A stretch of DNA of 62,364 nt from Bacteroidia bacterium (GTDB lineage Bacteria; Bacteroidota; Bacteroidia; JANWJV01): NCBI GenBank assembly GCA_025451785.1, contig JANWJV010000052.1, positions 1 to 62,364 on the forward strand, read 5' to 3'. A program made the position numbers and the translations under genes. The notes under the pieces were generated by a model that ran no database searches, was not told where the DNA came from, and worked only from the letters and a program-made list of their open reading frames with translations. The first letter of the stretch is position 1. The number at the start of each line of letters is the position of its first letter. Below are positions 10,145 through 20,021 of the stretch, piece by piece.

Positions 10145-10792
10145 ATGCAAATGACCTCTAATGAATCGGCGCTGAAGATCGCCGAATACCTGTTGCAAAT
10201 TAAAGCAATAAAACTTCAACCCAACAAACCTTTTACCTGGGCTTCGGGTTGGAAGTCGCCCATATATTGCGACAATCGAAAAACACTTTCTTTTCCCGCG
10301 ATACGCACCTTTATCCGCCAGGAATTTGTTGACACCATTATACGTGAGTTCGGCAAGCCCGACCTCATCGCGGGGGTTGCCACTGGTGGCATCGCCCAGG
10401 GCGCGTTGGTAGCCCATGAAATGGGCCTGCCCTTTGCCTATGTTAGGTCGGAAGCCAAGGTGCATGGGCTTAGCAATATGATAGAAGGAGTGGTAGAGTC
10501 GGGCCAGTCGGTAGTGGTGATCGAAGACCTTGTTTCAACCGGGGGAAGCAGTATCAAAGCCGTGGAAGCCCTGCGAAAAGAAGGATGTAAGGTATCGGGC
10601 ATGGCTGCTATTTTCAGTTATGGTTTTAAAATAGCCGCCGAGAATTTCAAAAAAGCCAGTTGCGACCTGGCCACACTTTGTGACTACGAGACCCTTATCG
10701 AACAGGCTGTTAAGTCAAATTATGTTTCGGAAAAAGACCTTAAGTCGCTGAAAGAATGGCGGGAGAACCCTGATAAGTGGGGACAGAAGTGA
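10145..10792 (+). CDS. pyrE: Orotate phosphoribosyltransferase
   Basis: PRPP-binding motif 'VVVIEDLVSTGGSSIKAVEAL'; 'PFTWASGWKSPIYCDNR'. Confidence 0.95.
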   Translation: MQMTSNESALKIAEYLLQIKAIKLQPNKPFTWASGWKSPIYCDNRKTLSFPAIRTFIRQEFVDTIIREFGKPDLIAGVATGGIAQGALVAHEMGLPFAYVRSEAKVHGLSNMIEGVVESGQSVVVIEDLVSTGGSSIKAVEALRKEGCKVSGMAAIFSYGFKIAAENFKKASCDLATLCDYETLIEQAVKSNYVSEKDLKSLKEWRENPDKWGQK

Positions 10793-10810
10793 TCTAGTTT
10801 GAATTAGCGA

Positions 10811-11212
10811 ATGACCAGGATAGAGAGTAATAAAGAACAGATAGAGAACTCGGCGGAGAATGTATTCGCGTTCCTGGGCGATTTCAATAATTTCAAGTCG
10901 CTGATGCCACCGCAAGTCACCAATTGGAGCTCCACAGAGAACAACTGCTCATTTACGATCAACGGGATGGCTACCATTGGAATGAAGATCACTGGAAAAA
11001 CACCTCATTCTCTCATCAATATCAGCGCTGACGGTAAAGTGCCCTTTAATTTTACTCTTGATGTTCTCATCGAAAAGACCGGGGAAAAGACTTGTACAGG
11101 CCAACTGGTTTTCAACGCCGACCTGAACCCGATGCTGAAGATGATGGCAGAAAAGCCGCTTACGAATTTCTTCAACATGCTGGCGGCAAAGATGAAGGAC
11201 ATCAGGTCCTGA
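10811..11212 (+). CDS. SRPBCC/START-like family protein
   Basis: 'IENSAENVFAFLGDFNNFKSLMPPQV' typical SRPBCC N-terminus. Confidence 0.7.
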   Translation: MTRIESNKEQIENSAENVFAFLGDFNNFKSLMPPQVTNWSSTENNCSFTINGMATIGMKITGKTPHSLINISADGKVPFNFTLDVLIEKTGEKTCTGQLVFNADLNPMLKMMAEKPLTNFFNMLAAKMKDIRS

Positions 11213-11215
11213 TAT

Positions 11216-11488
11216 CTATTTCACCGCTTCCTTTCCGCAAAACATTACCATCTTATAAGCGACCTCCGAGAGCTTCCAATCGTGCACGGTCCCTTTGGAG
11301 CTGGCCTTACAAACGCGCCTGAAATTCCCTTTTAGCGGCAAGCCCTGGGCCATACAAAGTTCCATGGCACGCCTCACGGCCTCACAAAGCTCTTCCGCCG
11401 ATCCTAAGTGCATTTCAAGGGCCGCTTCGGAAGCATATAGTATCAATGAATGATCAATGGCACTCATATATTTAGAACGAGCTATCAT
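11216..11488 (-). CDS. Conserved small hypothetical protein
   Basis: 90-aa ORF between convergent/co-directional genes; no recognised domain. Confidence 0.5.
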   Translation of the reverse strand: MIARSKYMSAIDHSLILYASEAALEMHLGSAEELCEAVRRAMELCMAQGLPLKGNFRRVCKASSKGTVHDWKLSEVAYKMVMFCGKEAVK

Positions 11489-11554
11489 TCCGCAAAGATG
11501 GGGCTAAGGAGGTAGCGTCCTAATGATTCCACTCAACAGGAAGAATGATTTTTA

Positions 11555-12166
11555 TCACTTAATCTGCCTCTCCGAGCAATCTGCCTCCAGGCCTGCCACA
11601 TCGCCGGCTTTTAGCTGAAGGTAGCGCCGCTCAAGGCAAGCGCATAAGGAAGAAAGGCAATCCTCCAGGTCGAACTCCAAACCACTCAGTGTTCGCATCG
11701 AACAGGCATTGGGAACGCCTTCACCGAAAACGGTTTGGTTAACATTGAGGCCGATGCCTATAAGGCTGAAACTTATCTTATTGCCCGATAGCACATTCTC
11801 GATCAGGATCCCTGATATTTTGCCACCATTTACATAAATATCATTTGGCCATTTGATCCTTGGCTTCAGGCCTTTCAGGGTCTTTTCGAGGTGATCGCTG
11901 ATGCCAAGTGAAACCGCCTGGCTGAGCCCGAACTGTTTAGCGGGCTCAAGAAAATGAGGGTAAAGCACGATAGTGAAAGTGAGGTTCATCCCCGCCTCGC
12001 TGATCCATTTGTTACCCCTTTGTCCCCTTCCTTCCGCTTGCTCGCGTGTGATCACTACGGTTCCTTCCTGCAAGTCCTTTTCCTGGAGCAATTGCATAAG
12101 ATAGGTGTTGGTGGAGCCTACTGAGTTGAGCCTGATGATATGGCTGCCTATAAAGGATGAGTTCAA
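11555..12166 (-). CDS. birA: Biotin--[acetyl-CoA-carboxylase] ligase (catalytic-only, no HTH)
   Basis: 'EQAEGRGQRGNKWISEAGMNLTFTI' and 'KWPNDIYVNGGKISGILIE'. Confidence 0.93.
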   Translation of the reverse strand: MNSSFIGSHIIRLNSVGSTNTYLMQLLQEKDLQEGTVVITREQAEGRGQRGNKWISEAGMNLTFTIVLYPHFLEPAKQFGLSQAVSLGISDHLEKTLKGLKPRIKWPNDIYVNGGKISGILIENVLSGNKISFSLIGIGLNVNQTVFGEGVPNACSMRTLSGLEFDLEDCLSSLCACLERRYLQLKAGDVAGLEADCSERQIK

Positions 12167-12331
12167 ATGCTTGTTGTTTAGGCTTCTTTTTTAGGAATTC
12201 AGGGTGTTTAATTGTCCTTTATTGCAAAAGAAATATTTATTTTTGTAAAACGTTAAAAACCTGTAAAATATCCAAAGGCGGGAATCGTCTTTAATATTGT
12301 ACCAAACTAAAAAAACCCGTCAAGGCATTTA

Positions 12332-12712
12332 ATGGCGAAACGAAAAAAGAAGAAAGACGAAACGGCTGAATTAGTGGATGCGGTGATCAGCGCCATTCAA
12401 GAGAAAAAAGGAAAAGAGATCGTTTGCCTTGACCTTAGGAAAATTCAAAACGCGGTTTGCGACTATTTCATTGTTTGCGAGGGCAATTCAAGGACACAGG
12501 TTAGCGCTATTGCCGATTTTGTTCAGGACGAAGTAAAGAAGCAGCGGAAAGAGCGGCCTTACCATACCGAAGGCCAGCAGAACGCAGAATGGGTCCTTAT
12601 CGATTATGTATCGGTAGTGGTGCATGTGTTCCAGAAAGAGACCCGCGATTTTTATAAGCTGGAAGCCCTTTGGGCCGATGCTGAAGTAATGGAAGTGGAG
12701 ATGGCCTATTAA
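12332..12712 (+). CDS. rsfS: Ribosome silencing factor
   Basis: 'CDYFIVCEGNSRTQVSAIADFV' RsfS/Iojap signature; upstream of ftsH as commonly seen in Bacteroidota. Confidence 0.93.
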   Translation: MAKRKKKKDETAELVDAVISAIQEKKGKEIVCLDLRKIQNAVCDYFIVCEGNSRTQVSAIADFVQDEVKKQRKERPYHTEGQQNAEWVLIDYVSVVVHVFQKETRDFYKLEALWADAEVMEVEMAY

Positions 12713-12721
12713 CAATTACCA

Positions 12722-14884
12722 ATGAGCGAAGAGCAAAATAACAGCGATAAGGATAAAAAGGACAGGAACCAGTTCGAAAAGCTGAAGGACAACCTGGCGA
12801 AGAAGCCCAAACTTCCGAAGAGTTCCTTCAATTTCTATTGGGTGTACGCCATTATCGTGGTGGTGCTTATCGGTATGGAGCTGTTCTCCTTTAGCAGCCC
12901 CACCGAAAAGGTGACCTTGCAGTTCTTTGAGCAAACCATGCTCAAAACACACCATATCGGCAAGATAGTGGTGGTGAACGAGGAATACGCCGAGATCTAT
13001 ATTCGTCCTGACAGCCTGAAGCTTTCCCAGCACAACAAGGTGAGCAAAAAATCCTGGGGCAACGGCCTGAATCCCGGCCCGCATTATGTAGTAAAAATAT
13101 ATTCGGCGGAAAGCTTTAACAACTACCTGCTGGAAGCGCAAAAAGATTTTACGCAGGCGCAAAAGATCTACCCTGAAAGCGAAAAGCGAACCAGCTGGTT
13201 CGATCAGCTCGGCTGGATCATCACTGTGGTGATCATGATCGTTATCTGGATCTTCCTTATGCGAAGGATGACCGGCGGAGGCGGAGGCGGGCAGATATTC
13301 AACATAGGAAAGTCGAGGGCTCAGCTGTTCGACAAGGATACGAATGTGAACATCACATTTAATGATGTAGCGGGTTTGGAAGGTGCCAAGATCGAGATCA
13401 AAGAGATCGTTGACTTTTTGAAGAACCCCAAGAAATACACTACCCTGGGTGCTAAGATCCCGAAAGGCGCCTTGCTGGTAGGCCCTCCGGGCACGGGCAA
13501 GACCCTACTGGCGAAAGCGGTGGCAGGTGAAGCGAAAGTTCCTTTCTTCTCGCTTTCAGGTTCCGATTTTGTGGAAATGTTCGTAGGTGTGGGTGCTTCG
13601 CGTGTACGCGACCTGTTCAGGCAAGCAAAAGAAAAAGCGCCTTGCATCATCTTCATCGATGAGATAGACGCCATAGGCCGTGCCCGCGGAAGAAGTGTAT
13701 CGCAGGGTGCCAACGACGAAAGAGAGAATACCCTTAACCAGCTCCTTACGGAGATGGACGGTTTTGGCACCAACAGCGGTGTGATCATCCTTGCCGCTAC
13801 GAACCGCGCCGATATCCTGGACCGCGCCCTGATGCGCGCCGGCCGTTTCGACAGGCAGATATATGTTGACATGCCCGACCTGAATGAAAGGAAGGACATC
13901 TTTAAAGTACACCTGAAACCCCTGAAGCTCGACAACAGCGTTGATATTGAGTTCCTCGCCAAGCAAACGCCTGGGTTCTCGGGCGCTGATATCGCCAACA
14001 TTTGTAACGAAGCCGCTCTTATCGCAGCCCGTAAGGACAAGAAGGCTATTGATAAACAAGACTTCCTTGATGCCGTTGACCGTATCATTGGCGGCCTGGA
14101 GAAGAAGAACAAGATCATATCAGCGGAAGAAAAGAAAGTGATCGCTTATCACGAAGCGGGACATGCTTCGGTAAGCTGGCTGCTCGAACACGCGCACCCG
14201 CTGGTAAAAGTTACCATCGTGCCCCGTGGCCGTTCGCTCGGCGCCGCATGGTACCTGCCCGAAGAAAGGCAGATCACGACCACCGAACAAATGTTCGATG
14301 AGATGTGCGCCGCGTTGGGCGGAAGGGCGGCAGAGGAAATTACGTTCGGCAAGATCTCCACCGGCGCCCTCAGCGACCTGGAGAAGATCACCAAACAGGC
14401 GTATGCCATGGTGATGTATTATGGCCTCAACGACAAGATCGGCAATATCAGCTATTACGATTCAAGCGGTGGGAACGAGTATGGCTTTACCAAACCTTAT
14501 AGTGAAAAGACCGCCGAGATCATTGATAACGAAGTAAGCAAATTGGTTGATAAGGCCTATACCAAGACCAAGGACCTGCTCACCCAAAACAAACACCTGC
14601 TTAGCCTGCTGGCCGACGCGCTGCTGGAAAAAGAAGTGATCTTTAAGGAAGACCTGGAGAGGATCTTCGGCAAGCGCCCCTTCGCGAAGGACAAGGAGGA
14701 AGAGAAGCGCGGCACCGATACACTGAAGCCCCTTGAGAACACTACAGGGAACACCTACAAGACCCCTTCGCTCAACGGAGATAATACAGAGAATGGCCAG
14801 GAGCTGGAGAAAAAAGATGAGAACAAGACGCCTGACATTACCCCGCTCGACGACGACGACACAAAGCAACCTACCCTGTTCTAA
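12722..14884 (+). CDS. ftsH: ATP-dependent zinc metalloprotease FtsH
   Basis: Walker A GPPGTGKT, SRH, HEAGH zinc site. Confidence 0.97.
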   Translation: MSEEQNNSDKDKKDRNQFEKLKDNLAKKPKLPKSSFNFYWVYAIIVVVLIGMELFSFSSPTEKVTLQFFEQTMLKTHHIGKIVVVNEEYAEIYIRPDSLKLSQHNKVSKKSWGNGLNPGPHYVVKIYSAESFNNYLLEAQKDFTQAQKIYPESEKRTSWFDQLGWIITVVIMIVIWIFLMRRMTGGGGGGQIFNIGKSRAQLFDKDTNVNITFNDVAGLEGAKIEIKEIVDFLKNPKKYTTLGAKIPKGALLVGPPGTGKTLLAKAVAGEAKVPFFSLSGSDFVEMFVGVGASRVRDLFRQAKEKAPCIIFIDEIDAIGRARGRSVSQGANDERENTLNQLLTEMDGFGTNSGVIILAATNRADILDRALMRAGRFDRQIYVDMPDLNERKDIFKVHLKPLKLDNSVDIEFLAKQTPGFSGADIANICNEAALIAARKDKKAIDKQDFLDAVDRIIGGLEKKNKIISAEEKKVIAYHEAGHASVSWLLEHAHPLVKVTIVPRGRSLGAAWYLPEERQITTTEQMFDEMCAALGGRAAEEITFGKISTGALSDLEKITKQAYAMVMYYGLNDKIGNISYYDSSGGNEYGFTKPYSEKTAEIIDNEVSKLVDKAYTKTKDLLTQNKHLLSLLADALLEKEVIFKEDLERIFGKRPFAKDKEEEKRGTDTLKPLENTTGNTYKTPSLNGDNTENGQELEKKDENKTPDITPLDDDDTKQPTLF

Positions 14885-14887
14885 GGC

Positions 14888-15538
14888 ATGAGCGACACCA
14901 CACCTCGCGAAAAGATCCTCAAGAAGATACGCAAGGCGTTGATCAACAAATCGACTTACGAGGTGGGCGATGTGGACCTCGATTCCGAGATCTATACCAC
15001 TTCCACCGAACCAATGGAGGTAAGCTTCGCGCAGCGCTTCACGGCGCTCAACGGAAAATTCGTTTTCTGTGAGAACGAAGCGGAGTTTCTCCAGAACCTG
15101 ACACACCATATTGAAGAGAACAAATGGGAGAACATCTTCTGCCTCGAAGAGCCCATCAAAGGGCTTCTAAAAAAAGCGAAGATCGCCTTCTCCGACAAGG
15201 ACAAGGATTTCATCCATACCAATATCGGCATCACCTTTTGTGAATACCTGGTGGCAAGAACAGGAAGTGTGTTCGTTACATCAAGACAAGCTTCCGGAAG
15301 GCGTTTACCGGTCTACTCCAACATTCATATTGTTGTGGCCTATACTTCGCAGCTTGTTTACAACATCAAGGACGCGCTGAAAGGCATTAAGGAAAGATAC
15401 GGCGACCAGATCCCATCTATGATCGCCAACATTACCGGCCCCAGCCGTACGGCCGACATTGAAAAGACCCTGGTACAGGGCGCGCACGGCCCCAAGGACA
15501 TTTACGTTTTCCTCATCGACGATCACAAGGCCCACTAG
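14888..15538 (+). CDS. LUD-domain (LutC/YkgG-like) protein
   Basis: 'TNIGITFCEYLVARTGSVFVTS', 'NITGPSRTADIEKTLVQGAHGPKDIYVFLID'. Confidence 0.85.
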   Translation: MSDTTPREKILKKIRKALINKSTYEVGDVDLDSEIYTTSTEPMEVSFAQRFTALNGKFVFCENEAEFLQNLTHHIEENKWENIFCLEEPIKGLLKKAKIAFSDKDKDFIHTNIGITFCEYLVARTGSVFVTSRQASGRRLPVYSNIHIVVAYTSQLVYNIKDALKGIKERYGDQIPSMIANITGPSRTADIEKTLVQGAHGPKDIYVFLIDDHKAH

Positions 15539-15539
15539 C

Positions 15540-16403
15540 TTGAACAACTTCCTACAAAGAGCATTGACCGGGGCGCTGTTTGTTGTCGTTATGGTGGGTG
15601 GTATCTGGTGGAATTATTGGAGCATGTCCGTGCTCTTTCTCCTGATCTCTATTTTAGGCATTTGGGAATTCTTTTCGCTTCTTGAAAGATCCGGGAATGA
15701 ACCACAAAAAATAATTGGAACCGTACTTCTTATAGTTTGTTTGAGCTGTTTCTTTGCGTTCAACTTTGTCAGTTTCGGCAATCCCATCTTTCTTAGCTTC
15801 TGCTTGCTCATGATCGCCCCTCTTTTATGCCTTCTCTTTTTTATTGAACTGTTCCGAAAAAAAGAAAAGCCTTTTCAAAACGTAGCGTATACCTTTCTTG
15901 GCCTGATCTATATACCCAGTGCTTTTGCACTTCTGGCCCTTGTTTCGTATTACACTCCTGTACTTTATGTATCGGATGTCTCTACCGATCTTAATGATAG
16001 TTACAAACCTTATGTGATCCTCGGCTTCTTCTTCCTTGTTTGGTCTAACGATACCTTCGCTTACCTTGTTGGCAGAACGATAGGCCGTACCAAGCTCTTC
16101 GAACGTGTTTCCCCTAATAAGACCTGGGAAGGAACTATTGGCGGTGTTATTCTAACCCAAGGCACTGCCTGGGTACTTTCCATTTACTTTAATGAGCTCA
16201 GCCTTACTCAGTGGATGGTCTGCGGCCTCATCGTTTCCATCACCGCCACCCTTGGCGACCTGGTAGAAAGCATGTTCAAGCGCAGCCTGGGGGTGAAGGA
16301 CTCGGGCAGCATACTTCCCGGCCACGGAGGCATTCTCGACCGCTTTGACGGGGTGCTTCTTTCGGCCCCTTTCGTATGCACTTATTTGATGTTAATCCGC
16401 TGA
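15540..16403 (+). CDS. cdsA: Phosphatidate cytidylyltransferase (TTG start proposed)
   Basis: 'SPNKTWEGTIGG' and 'GDLVESMFKRSLGVKDSGSILPGHGGILDRFD' CDP-diglyceride synthetase signature. Confidence 0.93.
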   Translation: MNNFLQRALTGALFVVVMVGGIWWNYWSMSVLFLLISILGIWEFFSLLERSGNEPQKIIGTVLLIVCLSCFFAFNFVSFGNPIFLSFCLLMIAPLLCLLFFIELFRKKEKPFQNVAYTFLGLIYIPSAFALLALVSYYTPVLYVSDVSTDLNDSYKPYVILGFFFLVWSNDTFAYLVGRTIGRTKLFERVSPNKTWEGTIGGVILTQGTAWVLSIYFNELSLTQWMVCGLIVSITATLGDLVESMFKRSLGVKDSGSILPGHGGILDRFDGVLLSAPFVCTYLMLIR

Positions 16404-16498
16404 TTTTCATTGCTTAACGATAAGTTAAAGAACGTAATGGGTTTTTTTCTAAATTCGCTTTGCTTATCACCGACCGATCTAGAGAAAAACTTAAACCT

Positions 16499-17779
16499 AT
16501 GACAACGAAAACGATGACAGCGAACGGTACCACACAGCACGCAAGCATGTTTGAGGCAGTATTGGCAAGGCTGGACGTGGCCGCTAAGATCTACGGACTT
16601 TCGCCCGAAGCTTCCCTGATCCTGAGAAGTCCTGAAAAACAAGTACGAGTGAGCCTGCCCATTGTAATGGACAATGGCAAAGTAGAGGTGTTTGACGGTT
16701 ATCGTACCGTACACTCCACCGTTTTGGGCCCCTCTAAAGGCGGTATTCGCTACGCGATGGATGTGAACAGTGACGAAGTGAACGCGCTCTCTGCCTGGAT
16801 GAGCTTCAAATGCGCTGTGGCCAACCTTCCGTATGGAGGCGCCAAAGGCGGTATTAAATGTGATCCCAAGAAAATGTCGGCAGGCGAACTGGAAAGGCTT
16901 ACCAAAGCCTATGCTGCTGCCATGTCTGACGTGTTCGGCGTTAATAAAGATATTCCCGCTCCCGATATGGGCACCGGCAAAAAAGAAATGGCCTGGCTGC
17001 TTACGGAGTACAACAAGATAACCGGCGAGCATGCTCCCGGCGTAGTTACCGGCAAGCCCATTACCCTGGGCGGTTCCCGCGGAAGGGAAGCGGCAACAGG
17101 ACGTGGCGTAATGATCGCTACGCTGGAGGCCATGAAGAAGACCGGCATGAACCGCAAGAGCGCCACTGCCGCAGTACAAGGCTTCGGCAACGTAGGCTCT
17201 CACGCTGTTCGCCTGCTGGCCTCTAAAGAAATTAAGATCGTAGGTATCTCCGATCATACGGCCGCTTTCTGGAACGAAAAAGGATTTGATGTGGAAGCGG
17301 CGCTCCGCTATGTGCAAAACAACAACGGTGTGCTTAAAGGCTTTACCGGAGGTACTGAGATCAGCAATGACGAACTGCTTTGCGGAAAGGCCGATGTATT
17401 GGTTCCTGCCGCCATTCAAAACGTGATCACCGCCGAGATCGCCAATAAGATCCAGGCAAAATTGATCATCGAAGGAGCCAACGGACCTACTACCGCTGAA
17501 GCGGATAAGATACTACATGACAAAGGCATCGTAGTGGTGCCTGATATCCTCGCCAACGGCGGCGGCGTTACCGTGTCCTATTTCGAATGGGTACAAAACA
17601 AATCGGGTCACTACTGGAGCGAGGACGAGGTGAACGCCCGTCACGACGCCTCTATGGAAAAGGCTTTCGAGAACGTTTGGTACAACGCGCAACAGTACAA
17701 AACCTCTATGCGTCTGGGCGCCTACATCTCTGCCCTAAAGAAACTGGAGAAAGGTATCCGTTATAGGGGCAATTACTAA
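16499..17779 (+). CDS. gdhA: Glu/Leu/Phe/Val dehydrogenase family (glutamate dehydrogenase)
   Basis: 'LPYGGAKGGIKCDPKK' active-site motif; Rossmann 'VQGFGNVGSHA'; ATG at 16499 preferred over upstream alternative 16460. Confidence 0.93.
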   Translation: MTTKTMTANGTTQHASMFEAVLARLDVAAKIYGLSPEASLILRSPEKQVRVSLPIVMDNGKVEVFDGYRTVHSTVLGPSKGGIRYAMDVNSDEVNALSAWMSFKCAVANLPYGGAKGGIKCDPKKMSAGELERLTKAYAAAMSDVFGVNKDIPAPDMGTGKKEMAWLLTEYNKITGEHAPGVVTGKPITLGGSRGREAATGRGVMIATLEAMKKTGMNRKSATAAVQGFGNVGSHAVRLLASKEIKIVGISDHTAAFWNEKGFDVEAALRYVQNNNGVLKGFTGGTEISNDELLCGKADVLVPAAIQNVITAEIANKIQAKLIIEGANGPTTAEADKILHDKGIVVVPDILANGGGVTVSYFEWVQNKSGHYWSEDEVNARHDASMEKAFENVWYNAQQYKTSMRLGAYISALKKLEKGIRYRGNY

Positions 17780-17782
17780 GCA

Positions 17783-18439
17783 ATGACCATCCATAAAGAA
17801 GGTACCGCAAGCATCCTTGTCACCCTTCTTTTTATCGCCCTGCTCAATGGGCTGGTGGTTTGGCTCGCACCCACACTGGTGATAGTGCGTTGGCTCAGTT
17901 ACGCGCTCAGCGCTTTCCTTCTCATCATGATCCTGCAGTTCTTCCGCAGCCCCAGCAGGAAGCTCACCATTAACGAGAACGGCATCATTGCCCCTGCTGA
18001 TGGAAAGGTGGTTGTGATAGAGGAAGTTATGGAGAACGAGTTCCTGAAAGAAAAACGCATACAGCTTTCCATCTTCATGTCGCCGCTCAACGTCCATGTG
18101 AACCGCAACCCGGTAAGCGGTACGGTTAAATACTTCAAGTACCATCCCGGCCTTTACCTGGTGGCCTGGCACCCGAAATCATCAACCGAGAACGAACGCA
18201 CCACCGTGGTGATCGAGCCGCAGGGCAAGCCCGCCATATTGTTCCGCCAGATAGCGGGAGCGATGGCACGAAGGATCGTTCATTATGTAAAAGAAGGTCA
18301 AAACGTAAAGCAAACCGACGAAATGGGCTTTATCAAGTTCGGCTCACGTGTTGACGTACTACTGCCTATGACCGCCAAAATACGGGTTACTCTTGGGCAA
18401 GCTGTTCAGGGCGGGGTAACGCTGCTGGCCGAGTTTTAA
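17783..18439 (+). CDS. psd: Phosphatidylserine decarboxylase family protein
   Basis: 'IAPADGKVVVIEEV', 'FMSPLNVHVNRNPVSG', C-terminal 'FGSRVDVLLP'. Confidence 0.9.
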   Translation: MTIHKEGTASILVTLLFIALLNGLVVWLAPTLVIVRWLSYALSAFLLIMILQFFRSPSRKLTINENGIIAPADGKVVVIEEVMENEFLKEKRIQLSIFMSPLNVHVNRNPVSGTVKYFKYHPGLYLVAWHPKSSTENERTTVVIEPQGKPAILFRQIAGAMARRIVHYVKEGQNVKQTDEMGFIKFGSRVDVLLPMTAKIRVTLGQAVQGGVTLLAEF

Positions 18440-18461
18440 CAAACATTAAGGATTTCACTTT

Positions 18462-18490
18462 TTGTACCGGGATATTTTAGTTTATCTTTG
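18462..18490 (+). promoter_or_regulatory. Bacteroidota housekeeping promoter TTG-N18-TATCTTTG
   Basis: TTG 18462-18464, TATCTTTG 18483-18490, 18-bp spacer, 38 bp before ATG of 18529 gene. Confidence 0.75.
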
Positions 18491-18528
18491 CCTTATATCA
18501 ATCGAAACCATCTAAAAACCTATATCCA

Positions 18529-18813
18529 ATGAAAAAGATCTTCTTAGTACTCGCCCTCTGCGGCTTCGTAGGCGCTGCTTCAGCTTCTACCCTCTCTGTT
18601 ATCGCTTCTGCTCCTGTTGCCTGTGTTAATGGTGGCGGTGAAGAAAAAGACAAAAAGAAAAGCTGCTGTAAGAAAGACAAGAAAGCTTGTACCGCTACTG
18701 CCGCTACCGAGAACAAAGACGGCAAGACCTGCACCAAAAGCTCTAAGTGCTGCAAAGCAAAAACAGCTGAAACCACCAAAACAACTGAAGCTGCTCCTAC
18801 CGGCACTAAGTAA
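18529..18813 (+). CDS. Small exported Lys/Cys-rich protein
   Basis: Signal peptide-like N-terminus followed by 'KKKSCCKKDKKAC...CTKSSKCCKAK' and Thr/Ala-rich tail; strong promoter upstream and terminator downstream. Confidence 0.75.
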   Translation: MKKIFLVLALCGFVGAASASTLSVIASAPVACVNGGGEEKDKKKSCCKKDKKACTATAATENKDGKTCTKSSKCCKAKTAETTKTTEAAPTGTK

Positions 18814-18836
18814 TTGGTATTCTGATACAGAAAAGA

Positions 18837-18860
18837 CCCTGGCGCTTGCCGGGGTTTTTT
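18837..18860 (+). terminator. Rho-independent terminator (CCCTGGC-GCTT-GCCGGGG + T6)
   Basis: GC stem followed by TTTTTT. Confidence 0.8.
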
Positions 18861-18862
18861 AT

Positions 18863-19555
18863 TTACAGGAGTTCAATGAGCTCCCGCAGTGAACGGATTT
18901 CGTAAGTAGGCCGCTCGCGGCAAGCCTCAGCTGCGGGGTTGAAAAAGCACTGGTCCATGCCCGCGTTCTTTGCGCCCATCACATCGAGCTCGAAATGATC
19001 GCCGATCATAATGCTTTCTTCCCTTCGCGCGGCGGCGGCTTGGAGCGAGAACTCAAACATGCGGATATCCGGCTTGCGAAAGCCCGCACGTTCGGAGGTA
19101 ATAACTTCTTTAAAATAATCACTAAGCCCTGCGCTTCGCAGTTTAACATGCTGCGTTTCTTCAAAGCCATTGGTGATAATGTGTAACTGATAGCGCTTCG
19201 CCAGGTGGCCCAGGGCTTCTTTCGTGAAGGGCAACAGCGCTGTTCTCCTGGGCGATTCCTTTACATACTCCTCGCTGATGCGCTGGCACAGCTCTTTGTC
19301 GATGATCCCATAAAGTGCCAATGCCCTCTCAAACCTTGTTGTCCTCAACGTGGGCTTATCTACCAGGCCATGTCTGAAATCTTCCCACAAGGCGTGGTTG
19401 ATCTTGTGGTATTCGCTAATGAAGTCGTTTACGGAACCCACCCCTTTTTTGTCAAGACCATAGTGATGAATAAGTTCAGCAAGCACAAGTGCCGAATTGG
19501 TCTCGAAATCCCAAAGTGTTCGGTCAAGGTCGAAGAAAACGTGCTTGTACTTCAC
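18863..19555 (-). CDS. yjjG: HAD-superfamily YjjG-type noncanonical pyrimidine nucleotidase
   Basis: 'VFFDLDRTLWDFETNS', 'MIGDHFELDVMGAKNAGMDQCFFNP'. Confidence 0.88.
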   Translation of the reverse strand: MKYKHVFFDLDRTLWDFETNSALVLAELIHHYGLDKKGVGSVNDFISEYHKINHALWEDFRHGLVDKPTLRTTRFERALALYGIIDKELCQRISEEYVKESPRRTALLPFTKEALGHLAKRYQLHIITNGFEETQHVKLRSAGLSDYFKEVITSERAGFRKPDIRMFEFSLQAAAARREESIMIGDHFELDVMGAKNAGMDQCFFNPAAEACRERPTYEIRSLRELIELL

Positions 19556-19956
19556 AAAAAGTTAGGGAAGATCAATTTTAAGGAAGCGATGGAAACAGAC
19601 CAAAACACGATGGACAGGAACATCCACATCACGATGATCTGGCGGCTGTGAAAATAACGCACGGCCACAAAGCAGCCAATGGGTATGGACAAAAGTAATG
19701 GGGTAAGGAATGCAATACCGGGAAGGCCGAAGCGGCGTTTTACCTTCACGATTATCTTATTGGTGCGGGTGAACACCTTTCGTTTGATGTTCTTTTTTTG
19801 ATCACGCTTCTCTCTCCATGCTGCCATCTTGGGAACGAGTTTGTTGCTAAGGTTCACAAAGATCAGAACACCGGTAAAGCCGCCGGTACAGGTGACTACC
19901 ACCGTTTTGAAAAAAGAGAATCCCATGGTAACAGCCAGCGGCACCGCGCCCAGCAC
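19552..19956 (-). CDS. Small multi-TM membrane protein, unknown function (start uncertain; frame is open upstream to about 20018)
   Basis: Hydrophobic segments; 4-bp overlap with yjjG. Confidence 0.6.
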   Translation of the reverse strand: MLGAVPLAVTMGFSFFKTVVVTCTGGFTGVLIFVNLSNKLVPKMAAWREKRDQKKNIKRKVFTRTNKIIVKVKRRFGLPGIAFLTPLLLSIPIGCFVAVRYFHSRQIIVMWMFLSIVFWSVSIASLKLIFPNFL

Positions 19957-20021
19957 GAACTTAACCGTACTAAGCAGCCAAATGACAATTATCTGCCAAA
20001 GATCGTCCAGGGGAAAGCGTT

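Noticed and set aside
13321-14118. 265-aa and 167-aa minus-strand ORFs opposite ftsH
   Set aside because: Antisense to highly conserved ftsH; low-complexity Ser/Arg composition typical of shadow frames
16382-17419. 345-aa minus-strand ORF opposite gdhA
   Set aside because: Fully antisense to a well-supported glutamate dehydrogenase; no recognisable domain
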